Assembly (NCBI GenBank): GCA_949987565.1
Contig: OX465109.1
Location: forward strand, 20,852,799 to 20,916,798
DNA: 64,000 nucleotides
Direction: 5' to 3'
Source of the DNA: Luidia sarsii
Lineage: Eukaryota; Echinodermata; Asteroidea; Paxillosida; Luidiidae
A model generated the notes under the pieces. That model saw only the letters and a program-made list of their open reading frames with translations, was not told the DNA's origin and searched no databases. Numbering within the stretch: position 1 is the first letter of the stretch; each line of letters opens with the position of its first letter. Both the position numbers and the translations under genes were made by a program. Shown in pieces: positions 53,756 through 64,000 of the stretch.

Positions 53756-56700
53756 GAACCCTAGGCCTCTTCCTAGGGTAAATTTGAATCTCGTCAGCAT
53801 CATATTTAATGAAATATTAATTTGCAAACCCCATCTTTTTACTCAGTCACTCTCTGTCGTCGACCATTATGCCAGCGACTGGACAATGGCAGCTCGGAGA
53901 AACAGGTAGGGTCGCTCCCTTCTCCTGAAAATGTTTGAATAGAATTTGACCCCGAATTCAGATGTTTTGACTCAGTCCATTCGAGGAATCCTAGGGCTAC
54001 TTTCAAGCCAAGTTTCAAGAATCAAAACCTAAAATGTAAAACGATATGAACACGCAAGGAATATGTCTCTGCCCATCACCTGCAAAATCTGCGAATCAAC
54101 GCCCCCTCGTATGAATACACAGATGACACTCAGACGGATGAAGGGTCGTTGCCTTTCCGTGGAAAACCATCAAAAGAAATGTTCTCCAAACTCAGTAACT
54201 TTAACACTTGTCGTTAGGGGAATTCTAGACCTCTTCTTAGGGCAAATTTGAATCTCGTCAGCATCATATTTAATGAAATATTAATTTGCAAACCCTATAT
54301 TCCTACTCAGTTACTCTCTGCCGTCGACCATAATGCCAGCGACTGGACAATGGCAGCTCAGAGAAACAGGTAGGGTCGCTCCCTTCTCCTGAAAATGTTT
54401 GAATAGAAATTGACTCCGAATTCAGATGTTTTTACTTAGGCCATTCGAGGAATCCTAGGTCTACTTTCAAGCCAAGTTTCAAGGATGAAAACCTAAAATG
54501 TAATACGATATGAACACGCAAGGAATATATCTCTACCCATCACCTCCAAAATCTGCAAATGAACGTCCCCTCGTATGAATACACAGTTGACACTCAGACG
54601 GATGAGGGGTCGTTGCCTTTCCGTGGAAAACCATCAAAAGAAATGTTCTCCAAACTCAGTAACTTTAACACTTGTCGTTAGAGAAACCCTAGACCTCTTC
54701 TTAGGGCAAAATTTGAATCTTGTCAGCATCATATTTAATGAAATATTAATTTGCAAACCCTATCTTCCTACTCAGTTACTCTCTGCCGTCGACCATAATG
54801 CCAGCGACTGGACAATGGCAGCTCAGAGAAACAGGTAGGCTCGCTCCCTTCTCCTGAAAATGTTTGAATAGAAATTGACCCCGAATTCAGATGTTTTGAC
54901 TCAGGCCATTCGAGGAATCCTAGGGCTACTTTCAAGTCAAGTTTCAAGAATCAAAACCTAAAATGTAATACGATATGAACACGCAAGGAATATGTCTCTG
55001 CCCATCACCTGCAAAATCTGCGAATCAACGTCCCCTCGTATGAATACACAGTAGACACTCAGACGGATGAAGGGTCGTTGCCTTTCCGTGGAAAACCATC
55101 AAAAGAAATGTTCTCCAAACTCAGTAACTTTAACACTTGTCGTTAGAGGAATTCTAGACCTCTTCTTAGGGCAAATTTGAATCTCGTCAGCATCATATTT
55201 AATGAAATATTAATTTGCAAACCCTATATTCCTACTCAGTTACTCTCTGCCGTCGACCATAATGCCAGCGACTGGACAATGGCAGCTCAGAGAAACAGGT
55301 AGGGTGGCTCCCTTCTCCTGAAAATGTTTGAATAGAAATTGACCCCGAATTCAGATGTTTTGACTCAGGCCATTTGAGGAATCCTAGGGCTACTTTCAAG
55401 TCAAGTTTCAAGAATCAAAACCTAAAATGTAAAACGATATGAACACGCAAGGAATATGTCTCTGCCCATCACCTGCAAAATCTGCGAATCAACGTCCCCT
55501 CGTATGAATACACAGTTGACACTCAGACGGATGAGGGGTCGTTGCCTTTCCGTGGAAAACCATCAAAAGAAATGTTCTCCAAACTCAGTAACTTTAACAT
55601 TTGTCGTTAGAGAAACCCTAGAACTCTTCTTAGGGCAAATTTGAATCTTGTCAGCATCATATTTAATGAAATATTAATTTGCAAACCCTATCTTCCTACT
55701 CAGTTACTCTCTGCCGTCGACCATAATGCCAGCGACTGGACAATGGCAGCTCAGAGAAACAGGTAGTGTCGCTCCCTTCTCTTGAAAATGTTTGAATAGA
55801 AATTGACACCGAATTCAGATGATTTGACTCAGGCCATTCGAGGAATCCTAGGGCTACTTTCAAGTCAAGTTTCAAGAATCAAAACCTAAAATGTAAAACG
55901 ATATGAACACGCAAGGAATATGTCTCTGCCCATCACCTGCAAAATCTGCGAATCAACGTCCGCTCGTATGAATACACAGTTGACACTCAGACAGATGAAA
56001 GGTCGTTGCCTTTCCGTGGAAAATCATCAAAAGAAATGTTCTCGAAACTCAGTAATTTTAACACTTGTCGTTAGAGGGACCGCAGACCTCTTCCTAGGGC
56101 AAATTTGAATCTCGTTAGCATCATATTTAATGAAATATTAATTTGCAAACCCTATATTTCACTCAGTTACTCTCTGCCGTCGACCATAATGCCAGCGACT
56201 GGACAATGGCAGCTCAGAGAAACAGGTAGGGTCGCTCCCTTCTCCTGAAAATGTTTGAATAGAAATTGACTCCGAATTCAGATGTTTTGACTCAGGCCAT
56301 TCGAGGAATCCTAGGGCTACTTTCAAGACAATTTTCAAGGATGAAAACCTAAAATGTAATACGATATGAACACGCAAGGAATATATCTCTGCCCATCACC
56401 TGGAAAATCTGCGAATCAACGTCCGCTCGTATGAATACACAGTTGACACTCAGACGGATGAAGTGTCGTTGCCTTTCCGTGGAAAACCATCAAAAGAAAT
56501 GTTCTCAAAACTCAGTAACTTTAACACTTGTCCTTACAGGAACCCTAGACCTCTTCCTAGGGCAAATTTGAATCTCGTCAGCATCATATTTAATGAAATA
56601 TTAATTTGCAAACCCTATCTTCCTACTCAGTTACTCTCTGCCGTCGACCATAATGCCAGCGACTGGACAATGGCAGCTCAGAGAAACAGGTAGGGTCGCT

Positions 56701-59700
56701 CCCTTCTCCTGAAAATGTTTGAATAGAAATTGACTCCGAATTCAGATGTTTTGACTCAGGCCATTCGAGGAATCCTAGGGCTACTTTCAAGACAATTTTC
56801 AAGGATGAAAAACTAAAATGTAATACGATATGAACACGCAAGGAATATATCTCTGCCCATCACCTGCAAAATCTGCGAATCAACGTCCGCTCGCATGAAT
56901 GCACAGTTGACACTAAGACATATGAAAGGTCGTTGCCTTTCCGTGGATAATTTTTAAAAGAAATGTTCTCCAAACTCAGTAACTTTAACACTTGTCGTTA
57001 GAGGATCCATAGACCTCTTCCTAGGGCAAATTTGAATCTCGTCAGCATCATATTTAATGAAATATTAATTTGCAAACCCTATCTTCCTACTCAGTTACTC
57101 TCTGCCGTCGACCATAATGCCAGCGACTGGACAATGGCAGCTCAGAGAAACAGGTAGTGTCGCTCCCTTCTCCTGAAAATGTTTGAATAGAAATTGACAC
57201 CGAATTCAGATGATTTGACTCAGGCCATTCGAGGAATCCTAGGGCTACTTTCAAGTCAAGTTTCAAGAATCAAAACCTAAAATGTAAAACGATATGAACA
57301 CGCAAGGAATATGTCTCTGCCCATCACCTGCAAAATCTGCGAATCAACGTCCGCTCGTATGAATACACAGTTGACACTCAGACAGATGAAAGGTCGTTGC
57401 CTTTCCGTGGAAAATCATCAAAAGAAATGTTCTCGAAACTCAGTAATTTTAACACTTGTCGTTAGAGGGACCGCAGACCTCTTCCTAGGGCAAATTTGAA
57501 TCTCGTTAGCATCATATTTAATGAAATATTAATTTGCAAACCCTATATTTCACTCAGTTACTCTCTGCCGTCGACCATAATGCCAGCGACTGGACAATGG
57601 CAGCTCAGAGAAACAGGTAGGGTCGCTCCCTTCTCCTGAAAATGTTTGAATAGAAATTGACTCCGAATTCAGATGTTTTGACTCAGGCCATTCGAGGAAT
57701 CCTAGGGCTACTTTCAAGACAATTTTCAAGGATGAAAACCTAAAATGTAATACGATATGAACACGCAAGGAATATATCTCTGCCCATCACCTGCAAAATC
57801 TGCGAATCAACGTCCGCTCGTATGAATACACAGTTGACACTCAGACGGATGAAGTGTCGTTGCCTTTCCGTGGAAAACCATCAAAAGAAATGTTCTCAAA
57901 ACTCAGTAACTTTAACACTTGTCCTTACAGGAACCCTAGACCTCTTCCTAGGGCAAATTTGAATCTCGTCAGCATCATATTTAATGAAATATTAATTTGC
58001 AAACCCTATCTTCCTACTCAGTTACTCTCTGCCGTCGACCATAATGCCAGCGACTGGACAATGGCAGCTCAGAGAAACAGGTAGGGTCGCTCCCTTCTCC
58101 TGAAAATGTTTGAATAGAAATTGACTCCGAATTCAGATGTTTTGACTCAGGCCATTCGAGGAATCCTAGGGCTACTTTCAAGACAATTTTCAAGGATGAA
58201 AAACTAAAATGTAATACGATATGAACACGCAAGGAATATATCTCTGCCCATCACCTGCAAAATCTGCGAATCAACGTCCGCTCGCATGAATGCACAGTTG
58301 ACACTAAGACATATGAAAGGTCGTTGCCTTTCCGTGGATAATCTTTAAAAGAAATGTTCTCCAAACTCAGTAACTTTAACACTTGTCGTTAGAGGATCCA
58401 TAGACCTCTTCCTAGGGCAAATTTGAATCTCGTCAGCATCATATTTAATGAAATATTAATTTGCAAACCCTATCTTCCTACTCAGTTACTCTCTGCCGTC
58501 GACCATAATGCCAGCGACTGGACAATGGCAGCTCAGAGAAACAGGTAGTGTCGCTCCCTTCTCCTGAAAATGTTTGAATAGAAATTGACACCGAATTCAG
58601 ATGATTTGACTCAGGCCATTCGAGGAATCCTAGGGCTACTTTCAAGTCAAGTTTCAAGAATCAAAACCTAAAATGTAAAACGATATGAACACGCAAGGAA
58701 TATGTCTCTGCCCATCACCTGCAAAATCTGCGAATCAACGTCCGCTCGTATGAATACACAGTTGACACTCAGACAGATGAAAGGTCGTTGCCTTTCCGTG
58801 GAAAATCATCAAAAGAAATGTTCTCGAAACTCAGTAATTTTAACACTTGTCGTTAGAGGGACCGCAGACCTCTTCCTAGGGCAAATTTGAATCTCGTTAG
58901 CATCATATTTAATGAAATATTAATTTGCAAACCCTATATTCCTACTCAGTTACTCTCTGCCGTCGACCATAATGCCAGCGACTGGACAATGGCAGCTCAG
59001 AGAAACAGGTAGGGTCGCTCCCTTCTCCTGAAAATGTTTGAATAGAAATTGACTCCGAATTCAGATGTTTTGACTCAGGCCATTCGAGGAATCCTAGGGC
59101 TACTTTCAAGACAATTTTCAAGGATGAAAACCTAAAATGTAATACGATATGAACACGCAAGGAATATATCTCTACCCATCACCTCCAAAATCTGCAAATG
59201 AACGTCCCCTCGTATGAATACACAGTTGACACTCAGACGGATGAGGGGTCGTCGCCTTTCCGTGGAAAACCATCAAAAGAAATGTTCTCCAAACTCAGTA
59301 ACTTTAACACTTGTAGTTAGAGGAACCCTAGAACTCTTCCTAGGGCAAATTTGAATCTTGTCAGCATCATATTTAATGAAATATTAATTTGCAAACCCTA
59401 TCTTCCTACTCAGTTACTCTCTGCCGTCGACCATAATGCCAGCGACTGGACAATGGCAGCTCAGAGAAACAGGTAGGCTCGCTCCCTTCTCCTGAAAATG
59501 TTTGAATAGAAATTGACCCCGAATTCAGATGTTTTGACTCAGGCCATTCGAGGAATCCTAGGGCTACTTTCAAGTCAAGTTTCAAGAATCAAAACCTAAA
59601 ATGTAATACGATATGAACACGCAAGGAATATGTCTCTGCCCATCACCTGCAAAATCTGCGAATCAACGTCCCCTCGTATGAATACACAGTAGACACTCAG

Positions 59701-61270
59701 ACGGATGAAGGGTCGTTGCCTTTCCGTGGAAAACCATCAAAAGAAATGTTCTCCAAACTCAGTAACTTTAACACTTGTCGTTAGAGGAATCCTAGACCTC
59801 TTCCTAGGGCAAATTTGAATCTCGTCAGCATCATATTTAATGAAATATTAATTTGCAAACCCTATATTCCTACTCAGTTACTCTCTGCCGTCGACCATAA
59901 TGCCAGCGACTGGACAATGGCAGCTCAGAGAAACAGGTAGGGTCGCTCCCTTCTCCTGAAAATGTTTGAATAGAAATTGACTCCGAATTCAGATGTTTTG
60001 ACTCAGGCCATTCGAGGAATCCTAGGGCTACTTTCAAGACAATTTTCAAGGATGAAAACCTAAAATGTAATACGATATGAACACGCAAGGAATATATCTC
60101 TGCCCATCACCTGCAAAATCTGCGAATCAACGTCCGCTCGTATGAATACACAGTTGACACTCAGACGGATGAAGTGTCGTTGCCTTTCCGTGGAAAACCA
60201 TCAAAAGAAATGTTCTCAAAACTCAGTAACTTTAACACTTGTCCTTAGAGGAACCCTAGACCTCTTCCTAGGGCAAATTTGAATCTCGTCAGCATCATAT
60301 TTAATGAAATATTAATTTGCAAACCCTATATTCCTACTCAGTTACTCTCTGCCGTCGACCATAATGCCAGCGACTGGACAATGGCAGCTCAGAGAAACAG
60401 GTAGGGTCGCTCCCTTCTCCTGAAAATGTTTGAATAGAAATTGACTCCGAATTCAGATGTTTTGACTCAGGCCATTCGAGGAATCCTAGGGCTACTTTCA
60501 AGACAATTTTCAAGGATGAAAACCTAAAATGTAATACGATATGAACACGCAAGGAATATATCTCTGCCCATCACCTGCAAAATCTGCGAATCAACGTCCG
60601 CTCGTATGAATACACAGTTGACACTCAGACGGATGAAGGGTCGTTGCCTTTCCGTGGAAAACCATCAAAAGAAATGTTCTCCACACTCAGTAACTTTAAC
60701 ACTTGTCGTTAGAGGAACCCTAGACCTCTTCTTAGGGCAAATTTGAATCTTGTCTGCATCATATTTAATGAAATATTAATTTGCAAACCCTATCTTCCTA
60801 CTCAGTTACTCTCTGCCGTCGACCATAATGCCAGCGACTGGACAATGGCAGCTCAGAGAAACAGGTAGGGTCGCTCCCTTCTCCTGAAAATGTTTGAATA
60901 GAAATTGACCCCGAATTCAGATGTTTTGACTCAGGGCATTCGAGGAATCCTAGGGCTACTTTCAAGCCAAGTTTCAAGAATCAAAACCTAAAATGTAATA
61001 CGATATGAACACGCAAGGAATATATCTCTGCCCATCAGATCAAATATCTGCGAATCAACGTCCGCTCGTATGAATACACAGTTGACACTCAGACAGATGA
61101 AGGGTCGTTGCCTTTCCGTGGAAAACCATCAGAAGAAATGTTCTCCAAACTCAGTAACTTTAACACTTGTCGTTACAGGAACCCTAGACCTCTTCATAGG
61201 GCAAATTTGAATATTCGCCAGCATCATATTTAATGAAATATTAATTTGCAAACCCTCTTGCTTGACTTGT
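53751..61270 (+). repeat. 464-bp satellite array, about 16 monomers
   Basis: The landmark gccgtcgaccataatgccag, or gactggacaatggcagctca after it, recurs every 463-464 bp (for example the shared small minus ORF at 56159, 56623, 57550, 58014, 58942, 59870 and 60334). Each monomer also contains catatttaatgaaatattaa and telomere-like heptamers (aaccctag and aaaccctat). Small ORFs of 60-87 codons repeat with the monomer and show no sign of being genes. Confidence 0.96.
55745..59165 (+). repeat. Trimeric higher-order repeat, 1391 bp, in the 464-bp satellite
   Basis: Identical monomer variants recur every 1391 bp (three monomers): 55920, 57311 and 58702; 56463 and 57854; 56159, 57550 and 58942. Marker aggtagtgtcgctccc near 55762, 57153 and 58544. 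Two full units and part of a third. Confidence 0.9.
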
Positions 61271-61274
61271 TTCT

Positions 61275-61605
61275 ACTCGGTCTCTTTCTGCCCTCGACCA
61301 TTAAAAGTACATGAACACACACACACTTCCTCAGTCATAAAGGTTAGTTTCCTTTGCGTGATGATAAAATAATTTAAACATGTGCGCTTTCAGTCATTTT
61401 AACAATGTTCGACGGCTTATTCCAGATTCATTTTTGTTTCGACCTACTCTATGGCGTTACTTCAGAACTACTTACGCAAAAGCAAACTTAAGTAAGTCGC
61501 CCCATATTCACACCACGCTACCATGCAAATGGCTATACAGGTGGAAATCTAAACAAATCGCCCCATATTCACCAGACGCTGTGACGCGTATCGCTGCGTA
61601 TCTTA
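61275..61605. other. Unique interval with copy of the 52437-52570 flank
   Basis: Shares cgcaaaagcaaacttaagta, ggctatacaggtg and caccagacgctgtgacgcgt with 52437-52570. No gene. Confidence 0.6.
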
Positions 61606-61990
61606 AGACCGAACAGGTCTGAGAGGATGACCACCTAACTTTTGAGTATCTAGCGAGACCTGTTCACTTGAATAGACACGCACGGTGCACTTGTAGAATC
61701 ATTTTACTCTTGTCCTTGCGTATCTTTTGACCGAACAGGTCTGAGAGGATGACCACCTAACTTTGAATATTCAGTGAGACCCTTTCACCTTTGACTAGAA
61801 TACAGGCGGGCGGTGATCTTGCACAATCTTTTCACCCCTGTCTTCGCGTATCTTGAAACTGAACAGATCTGACTGAATGGCCAATCCCACCTATAACATA
61901 CAGGTGGACCATGAACCTGTAGAATCATTTCATCTTCTCGGTGCAGGATACATAGCGCAATGGTTGTCCCTACACGTTTAACATTACTTC
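61605..61990 (+). repeat. 118-bp satellite, block 3
   Basis: Markers near 61608, 61731 and 61859; same unit order as block 2. Confidence 0.8.
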
Positions 61991-62103
61991 ACAAATACAT
62001 CACTTGACTTGCAAAGTGTACATTATCTTTCCGCTACTCTCCGCAGACTGTTCTATGCTCTTCTCAACAAAGACGAGCTCCCTCCTTATTGAAGAGGTTA
62101 TCC

Positions 62104-64000
62104 TAGGAATCCTAGGGATACTTCCAAGCCAAGTTTCAAGAATCAAAACCTAAAATGTAATACGATATGAACACGCAAGGAATATATCTCTGCCCATCAC
62201 CTCCAAAATCTGCAAATCAACGTCCGCTCGTATGAATACACAGTTGACACTCAGACAGATGAAGGGTCGTTGTCTTTCCGTGGAAAACCATCAAAAGAAA
62301 TGTTCTCCAAACTCAGTAACTTTAACACTTGTCGTTAGAGGAACCCTAGACCTCTTCTTATGGCAAATTTGAATCTTGTCAGCATCATATTTAATGAAAT
62401 ATTAATTTGCTAACCCTATCTTCCTACTCAGTTACCCTCTGCCGTCGACCATAATGCCAGCGACTGGACAATGGCAGCTCAGAGAAACAGGTAGGGTCGC
62501 TCCCTTCTCCTGAAAATGTTTGAATAGAAATTGACCCCGAATTCAGATGTTTTGACTCAGGCCATTCGAGGAATCCTAGGGCTACTTTCAAGCCAATTTT
62601 CAAGGATGAAAACCTAAAATGTAATACGATATGAACACGCAAGGAATATATCTCTGCCCATCACCTTCAAAATCTGCGAATCAACGTCCGCTCGTATGAA
62701 TACACAGTTGACACTCAGACGGATGAAGGGTCGTTGCCTTTCCGTGGAAAACCATCAAAAGAAATGTTCTCCAAACTCAGTAACTTTAACACTTGTCGTT
62801 AGAGGAATCCTAGACCTCTTCCTAGGGCAAATTTGAATGTCGTCAGCATCATATTTAATGAAATATTAATTTGCAAACCCTATCTTCCTACTCAGTTACT
62901 CTCTGCCGTCGACCATAATGCCAGCGACTGGACAATGGCAGCTCAGAGAAACAGGTAGGGTCGCTCCCTTCTCCTGAAAATGTTTGAATAGAAATTGACT
63001 CCGAATTCAGATGTTTTGACTCAGGCCATTCGAGGAATCCTAGGGCTACTTTCAAGCCAATTTTCAAGGATGAAAACCTAAAGTGTAATACGATATGAAC
63101 ACGCAAGGAATATATCTCTGCCCATCACCTCCAAAATCTGTAAATCAACGTCCGCTCGTATGAATACACAGTTGACACTCAGACAGATGAAGGGTCGTTG
63201 TCTTTCCGTGGAAAACCATCAAAAGAAATGTTCTCCAAACTCAGTAACTTTAACACTTGTCGTTAGAGGAACCCTAGACCTCTTCTTATGGCAAATTTGA
63301 ATCTTGTCAGCATCATATTTAATGAAATATTAATTTGCTAACCCTATCTTCCTACTCAGTTACCCTCTGCCGTCGACCATAATGCCAGCGACTGGACAAT
63401 GGCAGCTCAGAGAAACAGGTAGGGTCGCTCCCTTCTCCTGAAAATGTTTGAATAGAAATTGACTCCGAATTCAGATGTTTTGACTCAGGCCATTCGAGGA
63501 ATCCTAGGGCTACTTTCAAGCCAATTTTCAAGGATGAAAACCTAAAGTGTAATACGATATGAACACGCAAGGAATATATCTTTGCCCATCACCTGCAAAA
63601 TCTGCGAATCAACGTCCCCTCGTATGAACACACAGTTGACACTCAGACGGATGAAGGGTCGTTGCCTTTCCGTGGAAAACCATCAAAAGAAATGTTCTCC
63701 AAACTCAGTAACTTTAACACTTGTCGTTAGAGGAATTCTAGACCTCTTCTTAGGGCAAATTTGAATCTCGTCAGCATCATATTTAATGAAATATTAATTT
63801 GCAAACCCTATATTCCTACTCAGTTACTCTCTGCCGTCGACCATAATGCCAGCGACTGGACAATGGCAGCTCAGAGAAACAGGTAGGGTCGCTCCCTTCT
63901 CCTGAAAATGTTTGAATAGAAATTGACCCCGAATTCAGATGTTTTGACTCAGGCCATTCGAGGAATCCTAGGGCTACTTTCAAGCCAATTTTCAAGGATG
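62104..64000 (+). repeat. 464-bp satellite array, second block, about 4 monomers
   Basis: Monomers at 464-bp spacing (62424, 62888 and 63352 landmarks), running off the window. It starts directly after the ccctccttattgaaga flank without telomeric repeats. Confidence 0.95.

Noticed and set aside
56159..56377. 72-codon minus-strand ORF repeated in many places
   Set aside because: It repeats with the 464-bp satellite monomer; its conservation reflects satellite homogenisation and it has no recognisable domain.

Overview
The window is nuclear DNA of an invertebrate animal. It has multi-exon genes with GT-AG introns, tRNA-derived SINEs, DNA transposons, LINE and Penelope-like remnants, long minisatellites and TTAGGG-type telomeric repeats. 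A TSP1/TIL extracellular protein, tandem RING/coiled-coil/NHL genes, many ATGTAC-rich simple repeats and the recurrent taggcctac word together suggest a non-vertebrate deuterostome. An echinoderm or hemichordate is my best guess and a cephalochordate is possible; this is inference, and no species can be named. No bacterial feature, CRISPR array, rRNA gene or functional tRNA gene was seen.

Layout. 1-7.5 kb: minus-strand exons of a cysteine-rich extracellular protein (TSP1 modules, then TIL plus VWC-like module; SCO-spondin type) among tRNA-derived SINEs, one with its A-box half amplified eight times. 7.6-10.4 kb: a 2.8-kb purine-strand minisatellite of 15-bp units. 10.8-11.4 kb: a minus-strand exon built of 45-bp repeats whose frame survives three 1-bp deletions. 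12-18.9 kb: no gene; foldback elements, including a 2.3-kb inverted-repeat element with a nested palindrome. 18.9-30.5 kb: first copy of a duplicated segment carrying a RING/coiled-coil/NHL gene (TRIM-like, no visible B-box), with 3.4 kb of pyrimidine-strand satellite just upstream of the RING exon. 30.5-34.0 kb: spacer with an 892-bp near-perfect palindrome and a nested small element with perfect 9-bp target duplications. 34.0-42.6 kb: second copy of the duplicated gene, which acts as an empty-site reference. It holds a Kolobok/T2-like element (TTAA target, THAP fragment) and other insertions that copy 1 lacks. 42.6-49.6 kb: a degraded LINE interrupted by a PIF/Harbinger-like MITE, an ATGTAC/ACGTGC satellite, and otherwise anonymous DNA. 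50-64 kb: subtelomere-like DNA with degenerate and purer interstitial telomeric repeats, a roughly 118-bp satellite and about 20 monomers of a 464-bp satellite with a trimeric (1391-bp) higher-order repeat.

Function. The two plus-strand TRIM-like genes have identical exon phases and are probably both expressed as E3-ligase-type proteins. The minus-strand TSP1/TIL exons belong to a secreted or matrix protein that extends outside the readable exons. Most other sequence is mobile or tandemly repeated. The most unusual items are the frame-tolerant minisatellite exon, the giant palindrome at the gene-duplication boundary, the LINE/MITE empty-site reconstruction, the Penelope-associated ribozyme-like hairpins, and the subtelomere in which the same flank abuts telomeric repeats at one place and satellite at another.
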